Positions 7,240 to 16,516 of a stretch of 64,000 nt of DNA are shown piece after piece; position 1 is the first letter of the stretch; each line of letters starts with the position of its first letter. Under the pieces are notes generated by a model. That model was not told the DNA's origin, made no database searches, and saw nothing but the letters and a program-made list of their open reading frames with translations. This DNA is from an uncultured Anaerolineae bacterium. Lineage in GTDB: Bacteria; Chloroflexota; Anaerolineae; Anaerolineales; Villigracilaceae. The position numbers were made by a program, and so were the translations under genes. The stretch covers positions 22,628-86,627 of the forward strand of contig CAILYI010000056.1 of assembly GCA_903838415.1 (NCBI GenBank), written 5' to 3'.

Positions 7240-8415
7240 TTAGCGCACCACCTTTGGGTCATAAGTGCGCCCCTTCCAGGTGACGCCCTGACCGGAAAGA
7301 ACTTTCCAGGCGGAGGTCATCATCATGGCGGCAAAGACACCCGCGCCAAGCGGTGTGGTCAGGGCATACCAGCGGGAAATCCCCATTTTTTGCGCCACGT
7401 TGGCGCGATAAATAATAATGTCGGCCCAGATCAACAGCGCCTGCAGGATGACCAGCAGCGCCATCCAACTGCCATCTTTCGAATACCAGATCAATCCCAA
7501 CAGCGGCCAGATCGGCATGAACAAGGCCGCCATCAATGCCAGGAAAGCGCCAAAGGCGCCGAGCAGCAACATCGCTGGGCGATCTGCCAGGCCGAGATAA
7601 ATATTCTTCGTCCAACCTTCCCACATGGAGGGCAGATCGGTATACATACGCGTGCGGGCCACCCCGCGCCCATCCGCCACGATCAAACGGTAACCATTCC
7701 ATTTAACCTGTTCGGAGATGGCTTTATCCTCCACGATCTGATTATGAAGCTTTTCATGTCCGCCAATCGCAGTGTAGACGGTCCGTTTAATCAGGATGAA
7801 CTGTCCGTTAGCGATGGCGTCACGCGTTTTGGGATCATTGACCTTCTTTGGAGAAAACCCAACCGAAAGAGCCGTCATCACCAGCGGCATGATCGTTTTC
7901 TCCCAGAAGCTGCCCAAGATTTGTTCGGTCATGACCGTATATAAGTCAGCGCCGGTTAAATGGGCGGAGGCCAGGCAAGCAGAGAGCGCATTCGGGACGA
8001 GAAAGGTATCAGCATCGACAAACAAGAGCCAATCGCCAGCAGCGGACCTGGCAGCTTGATACAGGGCATGAGGCTTTCCGGCCCAACCGGCGGGGAGTTC
8101 AGTTCCCGGCAAGATAACGAGACGGGACTCATGGGCCGCGATTTCCGTCAAAATAGCGGACGTGGCATCTGTCGAGCGGTCTTCCAAAACAATGACTTCG
8201 TAGTTGGGATAATCCTGCGCGAGTAAAGCCTCGACACAGCGCAGGATATTCTTCTCCTCGTTGCGGGCCGGGACGATGATGGAGACGCGCGGCCCTGCGG
8301 CGGGCGGCGGGACAGGCGGCGTGGCAATTTCAAGCCAGGATTGGGTATGTAACCAGGTGATGACGAGCAAGGCGCCAACAAAGAACACCGTTGAAACGAT
8401 AAAAGGGAGAGTCAT
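7240..8415 (-). CDS. Membrane-bound GT2 family glycosyltransferase
   Basis: This encodes 391 residues. An N-terminal membrane helix is followed by a GT-A domain starting 'VSIIVPARNEEKNI'. Nucleotide-sugar and metal motifs are 'VLEDRSTDAT' and 'LLFVDADTF', with 'QIVEDKAISEQVKWNGY' further on as the acceptor/catalytic region. Two to three C-terminal membrane helices follow. This layout is that of hopanoid- or carotenoid-associated GT2 enzymes (HpnB/CrtQ-like) that transfer sugar to a lipid on the inner face of the membrane; the actual acceptor is unknown. It starts directly at the stop of the upstream membrane protein (no gap) and is the last gene of the sbcC-led operon. Confidence 0.88.
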   Translation of the reverse strand: MTLPFIVSTVFFVGALLVITWLHTQSWLEIATPPVPPPAAGPRVSIIVPARNEEKNILRCVEALLAQDYPNYEVIVLEDRSTDATSAILTEIAAHESRLVILPGTELPAGWAGKPHALYQAARSAAGDWLLFVDADTFLVPNALSACLASAHLTGADLYTVMTEQILGSFWEKTIMPLVMTALSVGFSPKKVNDPKTRDAIANGQFILIKRTVYTAIGGHEKLHNQIVEDKAISEQVKWNGYRLIVADGRGVARTRMYTDLPSMWEGWTKNIYLGLADRPAMLLLGAFGAFLALMAALFMPIWPLLGLIWYSKDGSWMALLVILQALLIWADIIIYRANVAQKMGISRWYALTTPLGAGVFAAMMMTSAWKVLSGQGVTWKGRTYDPKVVR

Positions 8416-9300
8416 TTATAGCCTTGAGGTGGTGATTAGGGGGAAACGCTCCATGAGATGAACAACTGCCAGGATCAGCACATTCGTCAGCGCCAGTTGG
8501 GGAACGAAACCATAATGTTGATTGATGAACAGGAGCAGGCCAGCCAACCCAAGCACAATTAGAAAGCGCAGGCGTGGCATTTGCTCATCACTGAACAAAC
8601 GCGGCATGACACTGACCATAAAATGTCGATTATGCGGCAAGACCAGCGCCGAAAGCATCAGGAAGAAGCGCACGAGAAAGATGGCGTGCAGCAAGAGAAA
8701 GATGCCCGCGGCCCCGGCAATGCCATATTCAAGCGGAGTTGACGGGTTTGCTGTGTCAGAACTGAAAAAGAGTTCGAAATTGTTGCGGGAAACCATGATC
8801 AGCAGGCAAATCAGATACCAAAGATAGACAAAACTTTTGAGAATGGGGAGCAAAACCCGATCACTGAACGCCAACAACAGAACAAGCAGGCTGGGGATCA
8901 GCAGGATGGCCAGCAAGATCATGTTATGCGCCAGGCTCGGCAGAATCCCCTGCAGAATCAATACATTGACAAGCACCACCGTCTGCTCACTGACGCGCGG
9001 CATCAAGCGCGGGATGACCATGCCGAAAAGAAACAGGAAAGAGAAAGCCGCCAGCATGATGACGCTCGAAATCCCATCCAGGATGGTTGAACCGGGGTCA
9101 AACCCGCTGCTCTGAAAAACGATAATCAGCAAACCCGCAACCAACAGGGTCAAGCCAATCCACTCCTGAGAGCGACTCAACTGCGGCGCCAACAATCCGG
9201 CCCGCGGTTTGAACGTGGATTGTTGCCCGGCGCTTTCCCATAGCAGCAGGATTTCGACCACAACCCCGGCCGCGATGGCGATCAGGAACGGCAGAGTCAT
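8416..9300 (-). CDS. Polytopic membrane protein of unknown function
   Basis: This encodes 294 residues with about eight predicted membrane helices and short polar loops. No catalytic motif is recognised. It overlaps the upstream gene by 4 bp (ATGA) and abuts the GT2 gene downstream, so all three are likely made together. A role in moving or making the lipid acceptor of the glycosyltransferase is possible but rests only on position. Its first residues (MTLPF) are the same as those of the GT2 gene, which probably reflects shared translation-start context rather than homology. Confidence 0.75.
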   Translation of the reverse strand: MTLPFLIAIAAGVVVEILLLWESAGQQSTFKPRAGLLAPQLSRSQEWIGLTLLVAGLLIIVFQSSGFDPGSTILDGISSVIMLAAFSFLFLFGMVIPRLMPRVSEQTVVLVNVLILQGILPSLAHNMILLAILLIPSLLVLLLAFSDRVLLPILKSFVYLWYLICLLIMVSRNNFELFFSSDTANPSTPLEYGIAGAAGIFLLLHAIFLVRFFLMLSALVLPHNRHFMVSVMPRLFSDEQMPRLRFLIVLGLAGLLLFINQHYGFVPQLALTNVLILAVVHLMERFPLITTSRL

Positions 9301-9803
9301 CGTGCCGACCCTTTGAACAACTGCTCAACGCTCAGCAGGCCAATAAAGACAGCCTGCGGCTTGAACATCACCAGCACCCAGGAGCCCAACAAGAGCCCCC
9401 ATAAATCGCCGCCGATCGGGAAATAAGCCAACACGCGGGCATATTCATCAGCCAGGATGGCGCGGTCATTATCACTAACAGGCGCATTAATAAAACGGAT
9501 GCGAATCGAACTGCCGTTACGAAGTATTTTCCACCAATCGTCGTTGTAATAACGCATATCCAACACCCCAAAGCGTTGAAGCCCGTTTGGGTCAATAAAA
9601 TCCACGCCAATGCGCTGATTCTCAAGATCCGTGAAACTGACCACGGCCTGCGTTTCAAGTCCATAGCGCTGCAGGTTTCCGAGAAAGCGCCGGTGCGTAT
9701 CAAAGCGATCCACTGCGGCAATGACACCCACCAAAAACATCAGTGGGGCCAATGTGGCAAGGACCAACAGCAAGTAATTGACGAGGGCTTTGATGGTTTG
9801 CAT
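9297..9803 (-). CDS. Membrane protein with a central beta-rich domain
   Basis: This encodes 168 residues. A membrane helix (about 8-30), a polar central part of about 85 residues ('VDFIDPNGLQRFGVLDMRYYND', 'IRIRFINAP') and a second helix near the C-terminus can be seen. The helix-beta domain-helix layout resembles DUF3592-type proteins, where a short extracytoplasmic domain sits between two helices; I am not certain of this family. It begins 19 bp after sbcC and overlaps the next gene by 4 bp. Confidence 0.7.
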   Translation of the reverse strand: MQTIKALVNYLLLVLATLAPLMFLVGVIAAVDRFDTHRRFLGNLQRYGLETQAVVSFTDLENQRIGVDFIDPNGLQRFGVLDMRYYNDDWWKILRNGSSIRIRFINAPVSDNDRAILADEYARVLAYFPIGGDLWGLLLGSWVLVMFKPQAVFIGLLSVEQLFKGSAR

Positions 9804-9822
9804 GGAATGGTTGGAGACCGAT

Positions 9823-12800
9823 TTATATCACGCGCACGGAGGAACCGCGCGCCGTCTTTTCGACTTCGATTCTGTTTGGGAAAGCTTCTTTCAACTCTTC
9901 GAGATGCGTGATGATCAGGATCTTGGAGAAATCGGCCTTGACCTGGTTAATGGCCTCGATCAAACGCTGACGGCCCTGCGCATCCTGCGAGCCAAAACCC
10001 TCGTCAATGACCAAAGTTTGCAGCCGCGCGCCGGTGCGCCGCGCCAACACTTCAGAAAGCGCCAGGCGGATGGCAAAATTCACCCGGAAAGCTTCGCCGC
10101 CCGAGAACATCTCATAATCGCGGATACCGGCTCCGTCGCTGATTTGGATGTCCAGCGTTTCCTTCAAGTCATCCCGTTTTTTGTCTTTATACTCGGCCTG
10201 GGTCACAAAGCGGACATTCATGGTGCCGTTCGAGAGCCGGTCAAGCAGTTCATTGGCTTTTTCTTCGATCTGCGGCAGAGCCTGTTCAATCAACAGCGCC
10301 GGGACACCGTCCTTGCCGAAGGCGCGTTCCAGGGTTTTATGCCGGCCAATGTCCCCGGCCAATTGATCACGCTGGGATTCCAAACTGGTTTTGCGAGTCC
10401 GCAATTCACCAAGCACAGTCACCTTCTGCCGGGCCGCGCCAACCTCTTGCATGAGCATGTTTTCGCGTTCCTGGGCATCCCAGAGCGCCCTTTCAGCCTC
10501 GTGCAAATCCGGCACTTTGGCCTGCAGCGCGGTCAGGCTTTGCCGGGCTGACTCATAATCAGTTTGTTGGCTTTCCAAATCAATTTTATGCGTCTTGATT
10601 TGATTTTGAATATCAAGCAGTTCCCGCTCCAACGGGACAAGCGCCGCGCGGGCCGACTCCAATTCGCGCAGATCATTTTCGGTGCTGCGCCCGGCCTGTT
10701 CGGCCTGCCGCACCGCATCATGCGCGGCGGCATCGTATCCGAGCGTTTTGAGATGCTCATCCACAGCACTCAATTTTTCGCGCTCCGCTCTGGAATAATT
10801 GCCCGTTTCCAACATGGCGGCAACTTCGACCAGCCGCGGCTGTCCGCTGCCTTGCCAGGTTTCGATGGCCGCACGCAGCGCCTTGCTTTGTTCCGTCAAT
10901 TGAGTGGCATGGGTCGTGTGGACAATCCGTTCTTCTTCAAAGCCCTGCAGCGCGCTCAACCCGGACTCAATCTCTTGAACTTTTTCTTCCACCGTTTCGA
11001 AAATGGATTGCCCACCGGCAGCCTTGACGCCCAGCGCTTTGCCAATGGCCTCCAGCTCGCGGTCAATCCGCGCCAAATTCTGGCGCGCAGTCAGGCTAAA
11101 ACTCTCGGATTGCAGCAAATTCCCGATTTCGACCAGGCGCAGCGCTTCCTTTTCTTCCCAAGCAGCGATCGCCTGGCGGTTGGCGTCCATGCGCTCAGTG
11201 ATCTTGGTCACCGCGGTGATGTGGAACAGGTGATCCTTCTCGACCCGGCCAAATCCCAAAATCTCTTTTTCAAGGGCGGAAACATCCCGGACAAGGGTAT
11301 CCAGCTCGATTTTGTTCTTGCGGAACTCATCACCCTTTTCTTTTCCCTCGGAACGCAGACTATCGATCAGGTTCTGACGTTCCACGGCGCTGAGCGGTTG
11401 CCCGCAAAGCGGACAGATCGCCCCTGCGGCGATTTCCAATTTCTTGATGCGCTCATCCAGCGTTTCCATCTCCAACTTCAGCCGGTCATTTCCGCTTTTG
11501 AGCATGAACTGACGTTCCTTTTTATCTTTCGCGTCCTGCTCCAATTCCTTACGCTGGGCAAGCTGGCTTTCAACCTGGCTTAATTCACCCTGCGACACAT
11601 CCAAATCAGACTGGAGTTTCTTCAGTGCGGTTTGCTGCGTCTCAATCAGTTGACCCTGCTTCTCCAGCGTTTTCAGTTCCTGCTCAAGCCGCGCCCTTTC
11701 GGCGTTGATTTCGGTCAACGGCGGCTGACGTAGTTTGGCCTGCTCGCGGAAGCGGGCAACAACCAGCTGGGATTGTTCCAATTGTGAACGGACCTTGAGC
11801 TTTGCTTCAAGTTCTGAGAGTTTTTTCTGGACTTCGCTCAATTCGCTTTCAAGTTGGACGACGCGGCTCTGCTGGGATTCTGTCTCCAGCTCGCGGCGCA
11901 TTAGATCATCCCGTTCATGTTCCAGGCGGGCCTGCTCCGCGCCAATCTTTGCCAACGGTTCCTGGCGCATTTTCTCCTGCTCGCGGAATTGGTCCGCCAG
12001 CGCATTCCATGTTTCCAGCTCGGCGCGAGCCGCCTGCCAGGCCTGATAGGCGCTGAGTATCCCGTTTTCGTGGGAAACGATGGCGGCAAAGGTTGTCCGC
12101 TCAGCGGCACGTTCCAACTCTCGCGTTTCGATTGTTTTCAGATCGTTCACGCCGCGCGCAATTTGCCCATTGAGTTTCTCAACGAGCTCGCGCTGACGCT
12201 GCAGCGACTCAACGGCCTGTTTAATGGTGGACATGACCAGTTCCTGGGTTTTGCGGGTTTCACGCAGGCGGATCAATTCCGTCTCAAGTTCATTCAAACG
12301 AACCTTGCGCGCCGGTTCCTCGCCCAACTCCGCGTTGATTTCCGCCAGCCGCCCATCCAGTGTATCCAGTTCGCGCTCGATGGCTTTGCGACGTTCCGCC
12401 GCGCGTTCGCGGTAGACTTCCCACATCTCCAAACCGAGAATGCTGCTGAGAATACGTTTGCGATCTCCGGCCTTTTGCTGGGTAAATTGATCCGCCTTGC
12501 CCTGCAAAAAGAAGGACGCATTGACAAAGGTATCGTAATCGAGCCGCAGGATGCTCTCAATCCGCGCCTGGGTGGCGCGCGAAGTGGCTTCCGTCAACGG
12601 ACGCCAGCGTTCACTTTCTTGAATCTGAAACTCCAACAGCGTACTCTTGCCTCTCGTCAAAATACGCTGGACGCGATAAAGGTTCTCTTCGTAGGAAAAG
12701 GTGAAAACGACCTGGGCGGTTTCACTGGCGCTGTTGACCAGCGTATCATCACGCTTGCGCGCCTGCCCGAACAAGACCCAGGTAATCGCATCCAGCAGCG

Positions 12801-12918
12801 ACGATTTCCCGGCGCCGTTATGCCCGGAGATGCAGGCCAGCTCGAAGGTGGTGAAATCGACCTCAACCGGATCGAGATAAGAAAGGAAGCCAGAAATTTT
12901 AAGACGAAGAGGAATCAT
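9823..12918 (-). CDS. sbcC: SbcC/Rad50-type SMC ATPase
   Basis: This is a 1031-residue protein with the Rad50 layout. The Walker A 'GHNGAGKSS' is at about 33-41, followed by two long coiled-coil arms. The zinc-hook 'CPLCG' lies near residue 503, at mid-protein. The ABC signature 'FSGGEAFRV' and Walker B 'TLVIDEGFGSQD' are near the C-terminus. With SbcD (Mre11) it forms a nuclease that opens DNA hairpins and processes double-strand ends. No sbcD gene is present within this window, although the two are usually adjacent. The gene leads an operon with two membrane proteins and a GT2 enzyme. It has no ribosome site; a TAAAAT lies 6 nt before the ATG. Confidence 0.95.
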   Translation of the reverse strand: MIPLRLKISGFLSYLDPVEVDFTTFELACISGHNGAGKSSLLDAITWVLFGQARKRDDTLVNSASETAQVVFTFSYEENLYRVQRILTRGKSTLLEFQIQESERWRPLTEATSRATQARIESILRLDYDTFVNASFFLQGKADQFTQQKAGDRKRILSSILGLEMWEVYRERAAERRKAIERELDTLDGRLAEINAELGEEPARKVRLNELETELIRLRETRKTQELVMSTIKQAVESLQRQRELVEKLNGQIARGVNDLKTIETRELERAAERTTFAAIVSHENGILSAYQAWQAARAELETWNALADQFREQEKMRQEPLAKIGAEQARLEHERDDLMRRELETESQQSRVVQLESELSEVQKKLSELEAKLKVRSQLEQSQLVVARFREQAKLRQPPLTEINAERARLEQELKTLEKQGQLIETQQTALKKLQSDLDVSQGELSQVESQLAQRKELEQDAKDKKERQFMLKSGNDRLKLEMETLDERIKKLEIAAGAICPLCGQPLSAVERQNLIDSLRSEGKEKGDEFRKNKIELDTLVRDVSALEKEILGFGRVEKDHLFHITAVTKITERMDANRQAIAAWEEKEALRLVEIGNLLQSESFSLTARQNLARIDRELEAIGKALGVKAAGGQSIFETVEEKVQEIESGLSALQGFEEERIVHTTHATQLTEQSKALRAAIETWQGSGQPRLVEVAAMLETGNYSRAEREKLSAVDEHLKTLGYDAAAHDAVRQAEQAGRSTENDLRELESARAALVPLERELLDIQNQIKTHKIDLESQQTDYESARQSLTALQAKVPDLHEAERALWDAQERENMLMQEVGAARQKVTVLGELRTRKTSLESQRDQLAGDIGRHKTLERAFGKDGVPALLIEQALPQIEEKANELLDRLSNGTMNVRFVTQAEYKDKKRDDLKETLDIQISDGAGIRDYEMFSGGEAFRVNFAIRLALSEVLARRTGARLQTLVIDEGFGSQDAQGRQRLIEAINQVKADFSKILIITHLEELKEAFPNRIEVEKTARGSSVRVI

Positions 12919-12994
12919 AGGGATATTTTAACCGACGATGGGTTTCGCCGGAATTCGACTTGCCCGGCGTGTAGACTGATGTTATCATATTGGA
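12919..12994. promoter_or_regulatory. Divergent promoter region between sbcC and a Thr-Pro-rich gene
   Basis: On the minus strand a TAAAAT (12930-12925) lies 6 nt before the sbcC ATG. On the plus strand TTGCCC (12960-12965), a 17-bp spacer and TATCAT (12983-12988) lie 6 nt before the GTG at 12995. Both gene starts lack a Shine-Dalgarno sequence, so leaderless mRNAs are predicted in both directions. Confidence 0.5.
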
Positions 12995-13456
12995 GTGTTT
13001 AACGTTGATGAAGCTACCAGCCGCCGCCGCGCAACCCTGATTGGCATCATCCTTGCCACCATCCCGTGTTATTGCATCGGCTGGCTGGCATGGACGTTGA
13101 CGCCAACCCCGGGGACAATCACGCCTACTATTACAATAACCGCCAGCGCAGCAACAACAGTCACGCCGCTGGTGATTCCCTCGTTGACCAACGGCCCATC
13201 CCCCACCCCCAGCCTGCTGACCGTTACTGCAACTTTTACGACGACTGTCACCTCCACCCCTACGATCACATTCACACCGCCGCCATCGGCCACGTTCTTC
13301 ACGCCCCCCACGCTGACAAATACTCCCAGCGTGACGCCGATTCCGCCCACCAGCACGTCAACCGCCACACCGGTGACGCCAAGTTTAACCCCGGTGCCGC
13401 CTACGCAGACCGCCACACTGGCTCCGTCTGAAACTCCCACGGCAGCCTCGCCTTAA
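12995..13456 (+). CDS. Membrane-anchored Thr/Pro-rich protein
   Basis: This encodes 153 residues. A short charged N-terminus and one membrane helix (about 14-34, 'LIGIILATIPCYCIGWLAW') are followed by a tail of about 115 residues made almost only of Thr, Pro, Ser, Ala and Val. No folded domain is present. The tail resembles the linkers between lipobox and domain seen in other exported proteins of this window, but here nothing follows it. It may be a cell-surface spacer, a glycosylated stalk, or a truncated protein that lost its C-terminal domain. The GTG start is supported by a promoter 6 nt upstream. Low-complexity repeats make the frame plausible rather than proven. Confidence 0.6.
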   Translation: MFNVDEATSRRRATLIGIILATIPCYCIGWLAWTLTPTPGTITPTITITASAATTVTPLVIPSLTNGPSPTPSLLTVTATFTTTVTSTPTITFTPPPSATFFTPPTLTNTPSVTPIPPTSTSTATPVTPSLTPVPPTQTATLAPSETPTAASP

Positions 13457-13491
13457 CAAATCTTATATTCCTTTCAAGACTGGCCCAATCC

Positions 13492-14565
13492 ATGCCTGAA
13501 ATTACCCCTTTGCTGAAATCCCTGTTATCCGTCTCTGGCCTTTCGGGCTATGAAACCCCCGCCGCTAAATTGATTGAAGAAAAATGGCGGCCCCTGGTCG
13601 ATGAGTTGACTGTTAGCCGCCTCGGCTCGTTGCATGGCCTGAAAAAAGGCTGCGGCGCCGAGAAACGTCCGTCGATCATGATCGCCACCCACATGGATGC
13701 CATCGGCCTGATGGTAACCCAGATCGTGGATGGCTTCCTGCATTTCACCCAGGTCGGCGGCATCGATCCGCGCATCCTGCCCGGGACGCCGGTCACTGTC
13801 CATGCGACGGGCGGTGGCGAAACGGAAGAACTTTACGGGGTGGTGGCCCAGCCTCCAGCGCGGGCGCTGCCCGCCAGTGTGGGCGAAGGCCCGGTCGGTT
13901 TGAATGATTTACTCGTCGATGTTGGCCTGAGCGCCAAAGAAGCCGCCGCCAAAATCAACATTGGGGATTTGATTTCATTCGCCACCGAACCGGTGGATTT
14001 GTCGGGAGACGTCATCTCCGGTCACACGCTTGATAACCGCGCTTCCGTCGCCGCGCTGACAGTGGCGCTGGAAGAACTCAAAGGCAAAATCCACGCCTGG
14101 GATGTGTGGGCGGTGGCAACCGTCCAGGAGGAAACCGTCTTTGGCGGCGCGTACACATCAGCGTTTGAGCTGCGTCCCGACCTGGCAATTGGCGTCGATG
14201 TGACTTTCGCCAAAGGCCCCGGCGCAACCGATTGGAGCACTTTTCCGCTCGGCAAAGGCCCCACGCTGGGATTCGGCCCCAACATCCACCCGCACTTGTT
14301 CAAAAAGTTCAAAGAACTGGCGGATCGACTCGAAATCCCCTACGCCGTGGAAATGGTTCCGCGCCACAGCGGCACGGACACTTACGCCATGCAGGTGACT
14401 GCCGAGGGCATCCCGAGCATCGTGGTCGGCATTCCGCTGCGCTATATGCACACGCCGGTGGAAATGGTGGCGCTGAAGGATATCCAGCGCGCCGGGCGCA
14501 TTCTGGCCGAGTTTATCGCCGCGCTCGAAGTGGATTTTGTTGAGAAAATTACCTGGGATGAATAA
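13492..14565 (+). CDS. M42-family aminopeptidase (1 of 3)
   Basis: This is a 357-residue cytosolic metallo-aminopeptidase of the M42 (FrvX/TET) type. Metal ligands and catalytic residues are visible as His in 'IATHMDAIG', Asp in 'GHTLDNRAS', Glu-Glu in 'VQEETVFGG', Asp in 'AIGVDVTF' and His in 'RYMHTPVEM'. M42 enzymes usually form dodecameric tetrahedra that cut short peptides from the N-terminus using two Zn or Co ions. This paralogue carries small insertions relative to the other two and is the most diverged. It opens a plus-strand series of four peptidase genes (13.5-17.5 kb). Confidence 0.92.
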   Translation: MPEITPLLKSLLSVSGLSGYETPAAKLIEEKWRPLVDELTVSRLGSLHGLKKGCGAEKRPSIMIATHMDAIGLMVTQIVDGFLHFTQVGGIDPRILPGTPVTVHATGGGETEELYGVVAQPPARALPASVGEGPVGLNDLLVDVGLSAKEAAAKINIGDLISFATEPVDLSGDVISGHTLDNRASVAALTVALEELKGKIHAWDVWAVATVQEETVFGGAYTSAFELRPDLAIGVDVTFAKGPGATDWSTFPLGKGPTLGFGPNIHPHLFKKFKELADRLEIPYAVEMVPRHSGTDTYAMQVTAEGIPSIVVGIPLRYMHTPVEMVALKDIQRAGRILAEFIAALEVDFVEKITWDE

Positions 14566-14610
14566 ACAGACAATGCGCGCCGCTTCACAAGCGTTGCGTA
14601 GGATGACATA

Positions 14611-15672
14611 ATGCCAAATATTTCAAATAATCAATTCAAATTGCTGGAAAAACTCTGCAACGCCATCGCTGTTTCGGGTGACGAAGGCGAGGTGCGCCAG
14701 ATCGTATTGGAAGAAGTCAAGCCGTATGCCGATACCGTCAAAGTGGATGCGCTCGGCAGCGTGCTGGTGACAAAAGCCGGTAAAGCGCAGAACCGCGTCC
14801 GCGTGATGCTGGATGCCCATATGGACGAAATCGGCTTCATGCTGGTCAATGATGAGGGCGAGGGGCTGTTCCGCTTCGATACGATCGGCGGGATTGACGT
14901 GCGTTCACTGCCGGGCAAGCAAGTGCTGATCGGACGGAATAAAGTTCCCGGCGTGATTGGCGCGCGTCCCATCCACCTGACCACCGCGGAAGAACGCCAG
15001 AAAAAAATTCCGCTGGATGCTTTGCGGATTGACGTTGGGCCGGGCGGCTCGGGCAAAGTCAAAGTGGGCGATCGCGCTTCGTATGCCACCAAGTTCCGCC
15101 GCGTGGGCGCGTCATTTTTCGCGAAGTCGATTGACAATCGCATCGGCTGCGCGCTCTTGATCGACCTACTAAAAAACGCCCCAGACAATGTGGATTTGTG
15201 CCTGTCCTTTTCAGTGCAGGAAGAAATCGGCCTGCGCGGCGCAAAAGTGGCGGCGTTCGCGTTCAACCCCGATCTGGCCATCGCCGTCGATTCGACGCCC
15301 GCCAACGATCTACCTGTCCATGACGGCGCGGAAAATACCTTCTACAACACCAAACTCGGCGCTGGCCCGGCCATTTACACCTTCGACGCCGGGACTTTGA
15401 ACGATCCGCGCCTGATTCGCTTCCTGACAGCGACGGCTGACGCAGCCAAAATCCCTTACCAGTTCCGTCAACCCGGCGGCGGCGGAACGGATGCCGGGGC
15501 AATCCACCGTCAACAAGGCGGCATCCCGACCATTTCCATTTCCGTGCCGCATCGTTACACCCACACCGCCATTTCGCTCTCGCGCGTGGATGACTGGAAG
15601 AACACCCTGGCGCTGCTACAAGCTGCGCTGACAGGCATCACGCCTGATTTGCTGGCGCAGGATCGGCGCTAG
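14611..15672 (+). CDS. M42-family aminopeptidase (2 of 3)
   Basis: This encodes 353 residues with the complete M42 ligand set: His in 'LDAHMDEIGF', Asp in 'KSIDNRIGC', Glu-Glu in 'VQEEIGLRG', Asp in 'AIAVDSTPA' and His in 'HRYTHTAIS'. It begins 45 bp after the first M42 gene, with AGGATGA before the ATG. M42 paralogues often differ in side-chain preference (acidic, basic, hydrophobic), so together the three could strip most peptides. Specificity cannot be read from sequence here. Confidence 0.93.
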   Translation: MPNISNNQFKLLEKLCNAIAVSGDEGEVRQIVLEEVKPYADTVKVDALGSVLVTKAGKAQNRVRVMLDAHMDEIGFMLVNDEGEGLFRFDTIGGIDVRSLPGKQVLIGRNKVPGVIGARPIHLTTAEERQKKIPLDALRIDVGPGGSGKVKVGDRASYATKFRRVGASFFAKSIDNRIGCALLIDLLKNAPDNVDLCLSFSVQEEIGLRGAKVAAFAFNPDLAIAVDSTPANDLPVHDGAENTFYNTKLGAGPAIYTFDAGTLNDPRLIRFLTATADAAKIPYQFRQPGGGGTDAGAIHRQQGGIPTISISVPHRYTHTAISLSRVDDWKNTLALLQAALTGITPDLLAQDRR

Positions 15673-15721
15673 CTCCCCCGGACGACGCTCACGCGTCCCG
15701 ACTGCCTTACTGGTAAAACTC

Positions 15722-16441
15722 ATGAATGGATTAATTGCCCTGCTCGGTTCCGGTGAATACTTGCCGGTGATGAACGAAACAGACAGCTACCTGCTCAAAC
15801 AAACCGTGGGCAATGGCCGCATCCCGCGCGTGGTTTGTCTGCCGACCGCCGCGGGGTTAGAAAACGAAGAATCGGTTGCTCGCTGGAAACGCATGGGCGA
15901 AGAACATTTCCGCGCGCTGGGCAGCGACGTCAACGCCCTGCACATTACCAACCGCGCTGAAGCCGACGACCCGCTCAATGCATCCCTGATCGAACAGGCT
16001 GACTTGATCTATTTCTCCGGCGGCAATCCGTCTTATCTCTTCGAGACGATGCAAAACACCAAAGCCTGGGAGGCCGTTCTGAGCGCCACCGCACGCGGCG
16101 CCGCCTTTGCGGGCTGTTCGGCGGGCGCAATGTTCGTGGGCGGCTTCCTGCCTGATTTGCGCGGATTCAAAATCCGGCAAAGGGAAGTCTTTGGGCTGCT
16201 GCCCAAGTCGCACATTTTTCCGCACTTCGACCGCATGGTGGCCTGGCGCGGCATCACCATTCCCATCCTGCAGCCGCTCATCCCTGAAGGTGAATACGCC
16301 CTCGGCCTGGATGAAGACACCGCGCTCGTCGGAAAATTGGGCGGACCGTGGCAGGTGATGGGCTGCCAGAGCGTCTACGTCATCACGAAAAATGAAATCA
16401 AGACCTACTCGACAGGTGAACAAGTCTCACTACCTGTTTAG
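15722..16441 (+). CDS. S51-type peptidase / cyanophycinase-like protein
   Basis: This is a 239-residue protein with a class I glutamine-amidotransferase-like fold. The nucleophile elbow is 'GCSAGAM' (Ser near residue 138), preceded by 'IYFSGGNPSYLFE'; the family's His is probably in 'FPHFDRM'. S51 members include dipeptidase E, which cuts Asp-X dipeptides, and cyanophycinase, which cuts Asp-Arg polymer. The length fits dipeptidase E-like proteins better than secreted cyanophycinases, and no signal peptide is seen. Its position between M42 aminopeptidases supports peptide turnover, with this enzyme removing products that begin with Asp. That role is an inference. Confidence 0.85.
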   Translation: MNGLIALLGSGEYLPVMNETDSYLLKQTVGNGRIPRVVCLPTAAGLENEESVARWKRMGEEHFRALGSDVNALHITNRAEADDPLNASLIEQADLIYFSGGNPSYLFETMQNTKAWEAVLSATARGAAFAGCSAGAMFVGGFLPDLRGFKIRQREVFGLLPKSHIFPHFDRMVAWRGITIPILQPLIPEGEYALGLDEDTALVGKLGGPWQVMGCQSVYVITKNEIKTYSTGEQVSLPV

Positions 16442-16516
16442 CAAAAAACTCGTTGATTGCCATTCGCATGTTTCAACCAGAGTTTCTCGAGTGAATAAAA
16501 ACAAAGGAAACGAATT

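Noticed and set aside
6964..7944. Long plus-strand frame of 326 codons
   Set aside because: Most of it lies antisense to the well-supported GT2 gene, its start part spans the 21-bp array, and it lacks a ribosome site and recognisable domains.
10564..11583. 339-codon plus-strand frame
   Set aside because: It is entirely antisense to sbcC, whose coiled-coil coding sequence is low in stops on the other strand; no motif is seen.
11917..13002. 361-codon plus-strand frame
   Set aside because: It is antisense to the sbcC N-terminal ATPase region and crosses its promoter; no domain is recognised.
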